Origin: Anisakis pegreffii
Taxonomy: Eukaryota > Nematoda > Chromadorea > Rhabditida > Anisakidae
Length of the DNA stretch: 64,000 nucleotides
Assembly (NCBI GenBank): GCA_035041965.1
Contig: JAPYMA010000254.1
Location: forward strand, 1-64,000
Direction of reading: 5' to 3'
Shown here: positions 1 through 11,082 of the stretch, piece by piece
How the letters are laid out: each line of letters begins with the position of its first letter
Numbering within the stretch: the first letter of the stretch is position 1
Notes under the pieces: generated by a model
Told to the model about the DNA's origin: nothing
The model's input: only the letters and a program-made list of their open reading frames with translations
Database searches by the model: none
Translations under genes and position numbers: made by a program

Positions 1-760
1 ATGATAGCTCTCCCAAAAACTAACTCATACGTTATTTTCAATACGATAACTTTAGACCATTCGAGTGGATTGTATGAGGTTATCGAGTATCTTAGTATCA
101 CAAGTGATGAATGATAACTACACTGGCAAGGGACATAAGCATATCATCATAGATGTGTATGAATGCCATCATGACACTAGCTAATAGATAAGCTTCGGCG
201 AGTAACCACAAACACCTGAGAGATTTCTCCTTATAATGAATACATTTAGCAACATTGAACTGAATGAACCGATTTCATATGTGCGAGCCAATGGTCAACC
301 CGATTATAATTCCCCCCTGTTAAGAGAAAGTGCGCACAGTGAGTCCGGGAACCCTCGTTACCTGAGCAAATGCCCGAAGGCACTACTCAGGCCAACTTAC
401 GCGCATTCCCTATCCCCGGTCAAATCGGCGCCTTTCCCGGGCCGGGAACGCCCATAATATGTTCCGTAGAATAAATGCTAGCGATACTCGGGTAAATATC
501 GCTAGCATATTTTAAGTTCTTTCTCCCCAATTCGCCGAAACTGCCGGTAGGCGGGGAACGCCTGTCGCATTTACTTAAACTTAGCCCCTCTTGTTGGCAG
601 TTCGACGGGTTGGGATCACCCATGCAACCAAAATATGCTTTTTAAAAATGACCATTAACTGCACATATGATATAGCATTCAACTCAGTTCAACTGTCACT
701 AAACATCACCAGAAAGAAGACGTTCTTCGAGTCGCCACCTGGAGACTCGACTCTCCATGC
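1..760. other. Unassigned GC-richer block with hairpins
   Basis: No coding region, rRNA or tRNA that I can recognise. Base composition is richer in G+C than the rest of the window, especially 300-610. Several self-complementary stretches are visible: a perfect 11-bp stem at 475-485/498-508, and a GGCGCC...CCGGGAACGCC palindromic stretch near 427-451. It ends directly against the 167-bp tandem array. It could be a fragment of a dispersed repeat or long terminal repeat, but no matching second copy lies in this window. Confidence 0.4.
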
Positions 761-1696
761 ATCAGATGAGCTTTTTTATTAGGAAAAAACGTGGGCACTT
801 TTTGGGGGTTTGGGGGGTCTGAAAGTGGAAAATTTGCATTTGAATACAGAAAGTACCCAATTTCAGGTTTAAGGAAAGAGATTCAGCCGAAGTGGTTATA
901 CACATCTTGTAGAGCTTGAAAAGTTGTATCAGATGAGCTTTTTTATTAGGAAAAAACGTGGGCACTTTTTGGGGGTTTGGGGGTCTGAAAGTGGAAAATT
1001 TGCATTTGAATACAGAAAGTACCCAATTTCAGGTTAAAGGAAAGAGATTCAGCCGGAGTGGTTATACACATCTTGTAGAGCTTGAAAAGTTGTATCAGAT
1101 GAGCTTTTTTATTAGGAAAAAACGTGGGCACTTTTTGGGGGTTTGGGGGGTCTGAAAGTGGAAAATTTGCATTTGAATACAGAAAGTACCCAATTTCAGG
1201 TTAAAGGAAAGAGATTCAGCCGGAGTGGTTATACACATCTTGTAGAGCTTGAAAAGTTGTATCAGATGAGCTTTTTTATTTGGAAAAAACGTGGGCACTT
1301 TTTGGGGGTTTGGGGGGTCTGAAAGTGGAAAATTTGCATTTGAATACAGAAAGTACCCAATTTCAGGTTAAAGGAAAGAGATTCAGCCGGAGTGGTTATA
1401 CACATCTTGTAGAGCTTGAAAAGTTGTATCAGATGAGCTTTTTTATTTGGAAAAAACGTGGGCACTTTTTGGGGGTTTGGGGGGTCTGAAAGTGGAAAAT
1501 TTGCATTTGAATACAGAAAGTACCCAATTTCAGGTTAAAGGAAAGAGATTCAGCCGGAGTGGTTATACACATCTTGTAGAGCTTGAAAAGTTGTATCAGA
1601 TGAGCTTTTTTATTTGGAAAAACCGTGGGCACTTTTTGGGGGTTTGGGGGGTCTGAAAGTGGAAAATTTGCATTTGAATACAGAAAGTACCCAATT
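761..1696. repeat. 167-bp tandem repeat array, about 5.6 copies
   Basis: The motif ATCAGATGAGC recurs at 761, 928, 1094, 1261, 1428 and 1595, giving a period of 167 bp (one unit is 166). Units are nearly identical; the differences are single substitutions or indels, such as ATTAGG versus ATTTGG near the unit start. The last copy is cut after 102 bp at 1696. Open frames on both strands within the array arise from the repeat and are not treated as genes. A diverged, inverted relative lies near 6241-6345. Confidence 0.95.
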
Positions 1697-1994
1697 GTTC
1701 TTTATTATCCATTACTTCATTAATCCATGACCCTTCACCTCGATTGGCCCAACTAATCCAAGAGATTTCATCCTTGTTCTCCACCGTTAGCTCAACGTCC
1801 CCTGAGGCCATCCGTGACCTGGGTAATCCCCAACACTTTGCTCCTCCTTCAACTTTTCCGTATTCGCAGCTTGATTTAAGTTCCGAATTCATACCACTCA
1901 TACCAGTGTCTAAAATCGAACCGCTTACAACTACTAATCGAAGTGCTGCTGAAAAATGGGCGAAGGTTTTCTCAAGAACCGTGATTCCATGCAA
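1697..1994. other. Open-frame fragment of unknown origin after the satellite
   Basis: Both strands are open here. The plus-strand frame (to a stop at 2013) reads like a Ser/Thr/Pro-rich protein fragment and contains NRSAAEKWAKVF. No start, splice site or family motif supports a gene. It may be the tail of a degenerate mobile element. Confidence 0.25.
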
Positions 1995-2605
1995 ATGTGG
2001 AAAGAACCATTAAGAAAATGTGGAAAGAACCATTAAGAAAATTTTTGAAAGAAAGATTTATGAAAGTTTTAGAAACAATGTTCTGATAGTAAGATTTCGT
2101 GGAAATTTTGGACCCGGAAAGAAAGATTCCATGCTATTTGAAAATCAGAAATTGTGGAACGAATCATTGAGAAAGTTTTCGAAAGAAAGTTTAGATAGAT
2201 AAGATTCCATGCAATTCCATGCAATCCATGCGGTAAGAAAGATTCCATGCAATTCGAGAACTAGAATTTGTGGAAAGAATCATTGAGAATGTTTTCGAAA
2301 GAAAGATTTTTGAAAGTTTTCGAAACAAACTTTTGATAATAAGATTTTATGGACATTTTAGATCCGGAATGAAAGATTCCATGCAATTTGAAAATCAGAA
2401 ATTCTGGAAAGAATCATTGAGAATCATTAAGTTTTCGAAAGAAAGTTTTGATTTAAGAAGGTATTCGAAAGAAGGTTTCCCAGAAGTTTGGAAATTTTGG
2501 TTTAGGAAATTCGGGAGGAAAGGTGCATGTAATTTTAATATCAGATTGTTAATAGATTTGTTGGGAAAGGATTCGAAGGAATGTTTTTCAGAAATTTTTG
2601 CGTAA
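1995..2605 (+). repeat. Purine-rich duplicated units (23 bp x2, then about 250 bp x2)
   Basis: A 23-bp unit beginning ATGTGGAAAGAACC is tandemly repeated at 1995 and 2018. A larger unit starting GTGGAAAGAA occurs at 2020 and again at 2270, about 250 bp apart, diverged by point changes. Both copies keep an open frame containing FERKI(Y/F)ESFRN and KDSM(L/Q)FENQK. The second frame runs on to 2605. No ATG or splice signal gives a convincing gene, so I treat it as a repeat. Confidence 0.6.
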
Positions 2606-4126
2606 GTTGATATCAGATGGAAAGATGTCATGGAATTTTTTTAACAGTAATCATTGAAAGAACTATTGTTTTCGAATGTTTTCCGATGAAAATTTTTCGG
2701 GAGAATTTGTTTCCATATATTCCGAGTGTAACAATGTAACAGGTAACTAGGAGAATGTAAGAATGTAATATCATGGACAGATACCATGGATATCATGGTT
2801 AGAAACATGGATAGAATGGAAAGATATCATGGAAAGTTTCCGCATGTTTTGAATGTAACAATGTAACAAGCATACTATTGGAATGTAACGATGTTTTCAT
2901 TACGTTCGAATGACTGATGATATGATGAGAAGTCTTAAAACGTTTTATGGCTTATATGACGTCACTTCACCTGCTCTGGCCGCTTCTCGCTCTGTGGCAG
3001 ATCATTAAGGTTCGATTTGTTCTAGGGTACTATTGTTTTGTTTGAATGATATTATTTTGATTTTTGATTGACTTCATCGTAATTTTTGATTATATTTCTG
3101 ATTTTGATCGTAGTTTTGATTATAATCTTAAATTATAATGATATAAGTATGGTAAATATAATTTGCGATTTACACCGATCGAATTCCTGAAAGGAACCGA
3201 ATAGAATCGTCAAACATTATGTATATTAAATCAAAAAATATCACCTAGTAACATCATTAACTACGATTCGAGTTGCTAATGTTGCATGTACGGGGTGATA
3301 AACATGCATATCATGTTCTCGTTTTCACAATTTGTTCCGTCTGACTTCAACAATGAAAATGTGTGCCAACTAGAAGCCGTCTTGATTTTAGCAATCTGAA
3401 CTGTATTAAGCTGGTGGAATTATTTGTCATCAACGGCAGAATTAAAAAGTTCTGTCATTCGTACATAACAATTATGTAGTATGTTGTGTAGTTACGACCT
3501 GTATTTTATGTTTGTAGTATGTAGAACCTTATAATGAACTGTTGTTTCTTTATGTGCAACATCCAACTTATAATACAGTCTAATGTTATTATAATGCTAT
3601 AATTGTAATCCACACGGTTAATCGTCATCATTATCCGCTAACCACTGATACTCATTATAATCCAGATAGCCTGAAGTCATATTCAGCTTTCAAAATTCAA
3701 CATGATATTACAGTTTTTGAGTTTATATTGATATCCAGTTGACAGTATTGATTATGTGACTCGTATTGTCTTACTTGTGTGGTTCGTATTCGTTTGATTA
3801 TATATGATAGTCGTGATTATATGTGATAGCCGTTGAAGACGTATTGAATATTGGTATTTATTATCGTTTACATATGATAGCCGTGATTATATCTACTATA
3901 TATGATAGTCGTTGTCGCTTGTTATTACGGAGTTTATATTGATTTGAGTTGAATCCATTAAAGTAGTAGCAGTTTCGAAATTCGACACTTGATATGATAC
4001 ATCTGAAAATGAAGCAATAGAACATTTTCCCTCTCTATTTGTCCGGGCTGGGGACCGGCGCTAAGCTGGTTTGACTAGCTGTTTTGCCAGTCAAGCCAAC
4101 TCAGTGGCTAGATTAAAAATGTTTTT
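2606..4126. other. No gene seen; short degenerate repeats
   Basis: AT-rich sequence without a supportable reading frame. 2690-2900 holds irregular repeats built on AATGTAAC and ATCATGG. 3780-3915 holds irregular repeats built on ATATGATAG(T/C)CGT. A GC-richer patch at 4035-4100 can form a hairpin (GGTTTGACTAGC against CCAGTCAAGCC). Confidence 0.5.
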
Positions 4127-4970
4127 TTGCTGCTGAGGCAGGAACCTGTAGAAGAGGAAAGAAGGTTCCAAACCTCAAAAGGCCAACCGTGGCCACAGCG
4201 GAAAAGACGGGGCATAAGCTTACCGAACTCAAGACAGACAATTAAAAGACAGTCATGCTCAGTCAAGCTCACTCAGCTCAAAGCTCAAGACAGACAAGAA
4301 GACGCTCATGTCAAACTCACTCATGCTCAAGACGGAGAAGAAGACGCTCGAAGACAAGGCTTACCTCACAACGACCCCCAAAAAATTCTATCTCATGGCT
4401 CATGTTAAAGTCCCAATGAGCCCTACCTCACGCCTCTCCGACTGGTCGCCGGCGATACCCCCTCTCCTTACCCTTCGCCCTTCCCTCACCCTCCTCTCCC
4501 CCTTCCCGCCTCCCTCTCTGCCCAGAGGGCAGAGAGTTCAGCGGGAAGGGGAGAAAGAAAGGGGAGGAGGGGTGAGGGTTGGGAGAGGGACAGGAAAGGG
4601 GGTGGTGCCGGCGAACCAGCCGGAGAGGCGTGCTGTAGGACCCCTAACCCCCCTCTCCCCGCTCAAAGACCTTAAGGGAAAGGAAACAAAGAGGAAGAGA
4701 GAGAGATCCGGCTGCGCCATCGTCCGCCCGCCCGTCGTCCGTCCAGTCGTCCATCCAGCGAACAAAAGAACAAAGAGAGAGAGAGAGAGAGGGAGAGAGA
4801 GAGAGAACCGGCTTCGCACCATCGTCCGTCCTCGTCGCACGTCCAGTCGTCCATCCGGCGAACAAAGGAGAAAGAGAAAGGAGGAGAAAAAAGAAAGAGA
4901 GAGAAAAGAGAGAGGGAGAGAGAGAGGAAGAGAGAGAGAAAAGAGAGAGAGAACCGGCGAAAGCCTGAAA
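4127..4970. repeat. GC-rich, GA/CT low-complexity block with a 100-bp duplication
   Basis: This block contrasts sharply with its AT-rich surroundings. 4530-4600 and 4770-4960 are dominated by GAGAGA tracts. A mixed module ending GTCCAGTCGTCCATCC is duplicated with a 100-bp offset (about 4706-4766 and 4806-4866). Long open frames on both strands follow from the low complexity (Arg/Glu-rich one way, Ser/Leu-rich the other). I do not call them genes. Confidence 0.7.
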
Positions 4971-5930
4971 ATGCGAAAATATTGTATCAAATCCAGAAGA
5001 TGTATTGAAATTGAAACATTGACATTATCTAGTAACTACAACATCACTGTTTTCATCTCAATGTCTATCACATAAAAGTATTCCGCACAGTGACGATACT
5101 AACTGTATACTCTGAAATAGAATCACTCAAACTCAAATAATCATCGACTGATTCCATCCGCATGAATTGTGTTTATTTTATCGATACTTCATTATTCTAC
5201 CACGTTGATTATAGTTATTGCATTACTTTCTCATGTTGCACCATATGAGCAATTAATTGAATAGATAATATCAACTGATACCTCGGATTTATTGAGGCTT
5301 ATGTAAGTGTTGATCCATCACGTCGTTAATCCGTGTTAAACCAACGATCCGTTATTGTCGTCCGGTCATCACGTATCGCTCTTGTAAATATCCATCTTAG
5401 AATACAACCATATAACCATGTAGACATATAGTCATATCGTAGTAATATATTGTCCCATTATAATTCGCTATAGAGCCATATATCCAGATATTAATCATGT
5501 AATAACCACCATAATTTGGTATTTCGTATAACCGTTTATTGATATATTATTAACCATTAACCATAATGATATATTATTAACCATATTAACCACTTTATTA
5601 TCAACCATATTAACCGAATTGAACGAGCAGCAATACTCACCGATTTCATCGAACTGGAATTAAGTTATGCTATGAAACAGAACCCTTTTATACATTTCGC
5701 TTTGGGCGTATTCCCGCTTCGGGAATATTTAAATTCGGTTTCGCCAAACCAAATATTTCAAAATTCCCACCAGCTGAATGTGATGATCTATTGAAGAGTA
5801 ATTTATCAATGCATAGAAACTAATGATGATGGTGATGATCAAAACTTATTGGTGATAATGACCGCGATAAAAAAGAATGCAGCGAGCGATTTTTTTGCAA
5901 TTTTGATAGGGAGAGCGGGATCAGCTTCAT
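4971..5930. other. No gene seen
   Basis: AT-rich sequence. 5550-5620 holds irregular repeats of TATTATTAACCAT. Nothing else supportable. Confidence 0.5.
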
Positions 5931-5934
5931 ATTC

Positions 5935-6120
5935 GATCAGCATCATATTCTCTTTTAAATGGATTACTTGGCATTGACCGATGAAATTTCTGTTCCGGTA
6001 CTTTTTTCATCTCAATTGCTCGCCAAGGATTATTTTTCGTTATGAAGGTTCATTTTAAGTTACAGTCTCGAAAACTAGATTATGAATTCTGCTGAGACCT
6101 TCTGTGCTTGTAGAGAATTA
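5935..6120 (+). repeat. Copy of a 174-bp dispersed repeat
   Basis: Shares TTACTTGGCATTGACCGA, ATTTCTGTTCC, TTTTAAGTTACA and CTGTGCTTGTAGAGAATT, in the same order and orientation, with 30706-30980, where the unit is present 1.5 times with a 174-bp period. This copy is diverged. Confidence 0.7.
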
Positions 6121-6240
6121 AATTTGGAATCAGTCGCGAATGTTGCGCTACGACGATTTCTCGTTGTTAACTTTCACAGCTACATTCATTCTGTTCGCTT
6201 TGTGCGCATTTACGAAACGTCTTCCTCTAATTGTCATCTT

Positions 6241-6345
6241 ATAGAGCTTTTCAAGCTCTACAAATTGTGCCTAGTCTCATAGCATAAACATTGTTCCTTC
6301 ACCCTGAAATTTGGTACTACATAAATGTGTCTTTCATTTTTGCCC
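6241..6345 (-). repeat. Diverged inverted relative of the 167-bp satellite unit
   Basis: The plus strand shows CTTTTCAAGCTCTACAA, then after similar spacing CCTGAAATTTGGTAC. The reverse complement of the 167-bp unit has the same two blocks in the same order (the second as CCTGAAATTGGGTAC). Sequence between them is poorly conserved. Confidence 0.6.
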
Positions 6346-9300
6346 AACATTTTCTACTTTAGGACCGGTCAAGTTTTTTTATAATGGACGTATCTCAGAA
6401 TATGATAGTTCATATGATAGAGAATTTTATTCTATACAAAATGGTCACAATTTCTTTAATCAATCCGCAGTGAATCACCCCTCAGAACGGTCCTTTTCTG
6501 GTATACCATCGGTATAAATAAATGTTATAACGTCGTTCAAGTATATCATCTGCTCTACTCACTGTTCTCTGTTTGTCTCACTTCCGCGGGATACTTCTTT
6601 CAATGTCGTTCTAGTCTCTCACTTGCTCTAATGGTTGTTCCCTGCTTATCTCTCCTCGCGCGACGCGGTCGTGACTCCGCCCTCCTTCCGCCGACACGCG
6701 CATATGGCGAAGTGCCTACGCACCATCGCATGTAGTGCTGATGCTTTAACTTATGAGTTGCTATGAAAATTGAATTACCAAATTTAGAGTGATTTAAAAT
6801 GAGCCAGTTATAGAATGTTTCAATTCTACGGAAACTACCTGATGATGGTTTCGCTCATTATAATGAGCGCTCCCTCGAAATGGATTGATTGCCCTTTCGA
6901 TAATTGTTACTGAATAGTGAGAAGCATGACTGTTCGTCTAACTTATTTTCAGTGCTTCTTTGAGTGGAATGGTGCATAATAGCAAAAAAACAGTTGAAGA
7001 TAAATATATTTGTGTTAACTGCGGGACAGCATGCGATAAAGTCTATAAGCAGTTTGGTGGTAACGCAATTCGCTTAACAACATGTGTCTGTTTTGATTTG
7101 TTTCTTTCTGATTCGTAGTAATAATATTGTTATTTTTAATTTTATTAACGATAAAGCTATTATTACTAGCTTGAGTATATAATGAATCATCCTCATGATT
7201 CAAGCATTCATTAATTTAAATTCTTCTAGGATCAGTAGAGAGGAAAATTAATGTATGTTGCTGTTATCTTGTTGGAGAAGATTCGGTGATTTATTTCAGG
7301 AGGTATGTAAGAAACCGGTCGATAAATATATAGAATATGATATTGTATTGGTCATAATCGATGTAATATTGCAGTATATCGAAGCATATAGACATTTGCT
7401 GCTGAATATGAAATTCCAGGTAGTGTGCACACTCAAGAACAACTTTTGATGAAATGTCACCGCTTATAGTTGAGTTCTGGCTGAATATAGTCTGTACGGT
7501 GATGGATTGATCTTATTAAAAAAAGAGCACCGCCATTTTGATTTGGCTTCTTCCTTGATAATTATTTATCAGATTCTATCAGTTTACAATCGTTCCATCC
7601 AGATTAGCTTATGATCGGACGAATACAATTGATAAATTTGCGCTCAGTCAAATCTATGAAATGGAAATTAAAATTTGTTTCATTAGTGACATCTTCATCA
7701 TTCACAACCTAGAAAGAAACAGAAACTTTAAGGTGTATCATAAATTGTTTACGATATTTTTGCTATGCGATGCTTACAAGAAATGGATCGAAAGACGTTC
7801 GCAATCAACATCAACTAAAATCTACGATTTGGAATGGAAATTTTATGAATGTTTATTGCAAAGTTTCGCTGAAATGTTTACATTCTTTATTGTTATTTTC
7901 TTGGCATCATCTTATCGTCTTTCAAAGCAACAACTCACCACTCAGTTTCGAAAAGTTCTTCAATCAACATGTGCTGGATATTTTGGTGATTGATTTTTCA
8001 GCGATTTATTGTTTTTGTTTGGATTACGTGAATGAGCGATTGAAACCGATATCTGTTCGAATCGTATATGAAGCATTCTACCGATGTGTTTCGGTGAATA
8101 AAAAATTATCTTTTTTGGTTCAACGATGAGCGCTCATTCAATCTCATCATTTAGTTTTTAAAAAAACTTTCGTATTACTTTTGTAAATCCAGACCTTCTG
8201 CACACATTACTGATTTGTTTTTCACTGGAAAAATTTAATGCTCTTAAAAGTGGTATTTTTCTGTTCAATTCAGGTAATGTCTTTGTGGTATTATCGATTA
8301 TTTGGCGTCTACACGCAAGCCTGTCCTATCAAATAATGCTCCAGATCTTCTTATTCGTCTCTCATGTTCAAGTTCAGCGAGGTCCGTCATTTTTCAATTC
8401 GGCTCAAATATTTTTTAATTTCTACTGAAATATTCTGTATCATTGTTAAGCATCTCCCAATTTACCGGTACTATCAACAGTTGTCACTCAGATACTAATC
8501 TTTTCGCAAGTTCTAATGTTTTAAAGATAAATGAATCTCTTTCTCATCGTAAGCATCTTTTCATTTCCGGTCTTCAGAATGGTGATCGTTTCTTTTTGTT
8601 GAAGTGAATAATAATGAATTGTTATTGGCTTGCATTCATCGAATATCGGATAAATTTTTGAATTTTTTAGTTGTGGCGCCTGGAAATTTGTTGCTGAAAA
8701 ATGTTTTTATCGTATTACTGGCTAAGATAGCTGCATCAGTTGCTGGCAATCTTCTGAAGTCGCATTTTTTCATAACTGATTCCTGATTGTGGCTTCTAAA
8801 TCAGTGATCGTGTAAATAATTGAACACAAGTTATTAGATCGGCTTCATGCGCTGTTGAACTCACCGAGAGTATCTGATCTGGTCAGAATATGTGATGTAT
8901 ATCTTATTTCATTTCAACTGATATGTTTGTGGTTGTTCACTTCGAATGTGTGCTTCACACTTTCAATTTTTCTTAATGTGATCCTATAATGTTGTATGAG
9001 GCTTATAATTGTATTATTTAAGAATTTTGTTTACTCGCACCAATAAAATTAAGAATATTCGGTTATAAGGGTTTCATTAAAATAAGAAACTCAATAAATA
9101 AGTTGAAAGGGCCTACAACAGATCAACTAGCGACAGTTGCGAGCCTGACATTTAGCGAGCCCGTAGTCGGTCACCCAAACATCGTTTCGGTTCGATTTTT
9201 GAGCCATGTTCACCATTTTGTGTGTGTAGTACAAAACGCGGAATATGTGATATATTTGGAGAATGTCTATCATTGTTTCAGCGTGACACGTTCCTGATAT

Positions 9301-11072
9301 TTGTAAACAGTGAACTTAATTGAGTAAATGAAGATTACTGGTGGTATTCTTATTGACAGTTGTTTTGATAGGAGGGCTTGGGGCTTCGAAACAGCTCTCG
9401 CTAACAAGAAGTGCAAGCGAATGTTGTTTTTCACAAGATCATGGATAATCTTGCGTTTAAATGCGTCTGTTAAATGTGTGTCAGGTTCATTGTTTGCTGG
9501 GATGGATACGACGATAAATGTGAGGCTAGGACTCGTGGTGAGCCTGAGTGGGATGCAGAGATTAGACTTTGTTTGAGGCTGGTGAATAAGTCGATCTTTT
9601 CCATTGAACACGTTAACTATGAGATCACCACCCTATGAGATCTCGAAGTTGAAGGAAAAGATTGCCGAACGTCAACATTCATTAGATGAAATAACATTAG
9701 ACTGTCATGTCGTTCTCCACCTCAACGAATCTAACAATGAGTCTTATAATGGAGAAGGGAAGTGATTCTTTTTTTCAGGTCGAACATGGATCTATTGTGC
9801 GATTTTCGGTTCGGTTGGAAATGGCGCTGCAGAGTCAATTGATAAAGGGTGACTTTAAATTGTCACGAGATGAACGTTTTTGCATCTGCTTTATTCAGTG
9901 TTAGATGAAATATATGCAAATTTACGGAATAAACAAGAACTGCTACGGCCACTAAACACTGCTGATGGATTAAACGGTATTTACGTGATTACGGGTATGT
10001 GCCAACGTAAATGTATATCGACCGTGCGATTGATTATTGCGTGACTGCTTATTGATTTTATTATTGTATGATCTCATGCATTACGATTTTATTATTCGAT
10101 CAATTTTATTCAAAAATATGTATTGCTTCGCATCGTTATGTTTCAAATATTTGTTTTCTGTTTCAATATTAAATATGGATTTTTTTGTTTTTATATGGAG
10201 GGGTTTCTACCAAGTGAAAATAAATGAATTTTTCGTATCTGATGTATTCACTCAACCGCAGAAAATCAACTGAGCTCTCAGTAATAACTCGCATTATGAA
10301 GTGCAGTATTAGTGACAGCTTTTTACATATCTTAAATAATGGAAACATTACTGGTGTACCGCATTCTGTTGCGGTTCATCAAGGGACATAACCCCAGGTT
10401 TGCCCCGAGGTCTTCAGTTCAGGCGGTTGTTTGCAGGGGCGGCCCTATTCATGACGAATAAAGAGATCGTAATATATCGAGTAATACGCGTTTTATAATA
10501 CAACCACGCAACGATGAACATGCGTACGCATTGCTCAAAAGTCGAACCCAAACGAAGTTTCCTGACCGACTATGTACTTCAAAATGACGTAGTACGGATT
10601 TGATGTACACCCAAATTTTAAACAGCTGGAGCCACCATCCAACTGATAGCTGGCGTCAAAAAAAGAATGATATTGTTCTTTTTCAATGTTTGTTTCATTT
10701 TGTACGGTACAAGGTTACTTGTTTTGAAGAAAAAACGATTTTATGCAAAGAAATGTGTCATTTTGTCAGTTGTATGAATAGAATTATGTTGTGCGGAGTT
10801 GACGGTACCAAAAAACGAAGCTTTAACGGGTAGACAACGTTGGGTTTTTTCTTAATTCAACCAAGATATATTCTCTAAAGTCGCGAGAGTATTTTAACTT
10901 TTAAGTCGCGTTGGATAGCCCGTCATAATTATGCATGTCATTAGTTTGTGCTGTTCCGGTTCAAGTGCTCATTTATTATTGATTATCTGATTGGCTGACA
11001 ATGACTTGTGTACAGTCGAGTTTGTTATCTTGTAGAATTATGATTGTGAATAGCAATGATTCTATTTTTCAG
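6346..11072. other. Long stretch without a supportable gene
   Basis: Open frames here (for example around 7661-8129, 9103-9297 and 9270-9611) are short, AT-driven and lack convincing family motifs or paired splice sites. A GC-richer patch at 10380-10560 stands out, including CAGGGGCGGCCC at 10434, which resembles a hAT terminus. I found no matching opposite end. Confidence 0.4.
9619..9765 (+). other. Short ORF with helix-forming composition, unassigned
   Basis: A 48-codon frame from ATG containing YEISKLKEKIAERQHSLDEI, a charged, heptad-like stretch unlike the random frames nearby. It ends at a TGA just before TTTTTTTCAG, a good splice acceptor, at 9778. I see no clear donor and no homologue by eye. 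It could be an isolated exon or chance. Confidence 0.2.
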
Positions 11073-11082
11073 TAAGTAAACG

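Noticed and set aside
1..760. Ribosomal RNA or spliced-leader RNA gene
   Set aside because: The GC-richer, hairpin-containing sequence does not match rRNA or spliced-leader core motifs I know.
761..1696. Regular repeats that might be a CRISPR array
   Set aside because: The whole 167-bp unit is conserved with no unique spacers, and the genome is eukaryotic; this is a satellite.
4308..5075. 255-codon plus-strand and 150-codon minus-strand open frames
   Set aside because: They overlap in GA/CT low-complexity DNA and have only repetitive Arg/Glu or Ser/Leu composition.
7661..8129. Two overlapping open frames of about 110-119 codons
   Set aside because: They overlap in different frames in AT-rich DNA, without motif or splice support.
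10434..10445. CAGGGGCGGCCC as the start of another hAT element
   Set aside because: No inverted partner or target duplication was found between here and 11083.
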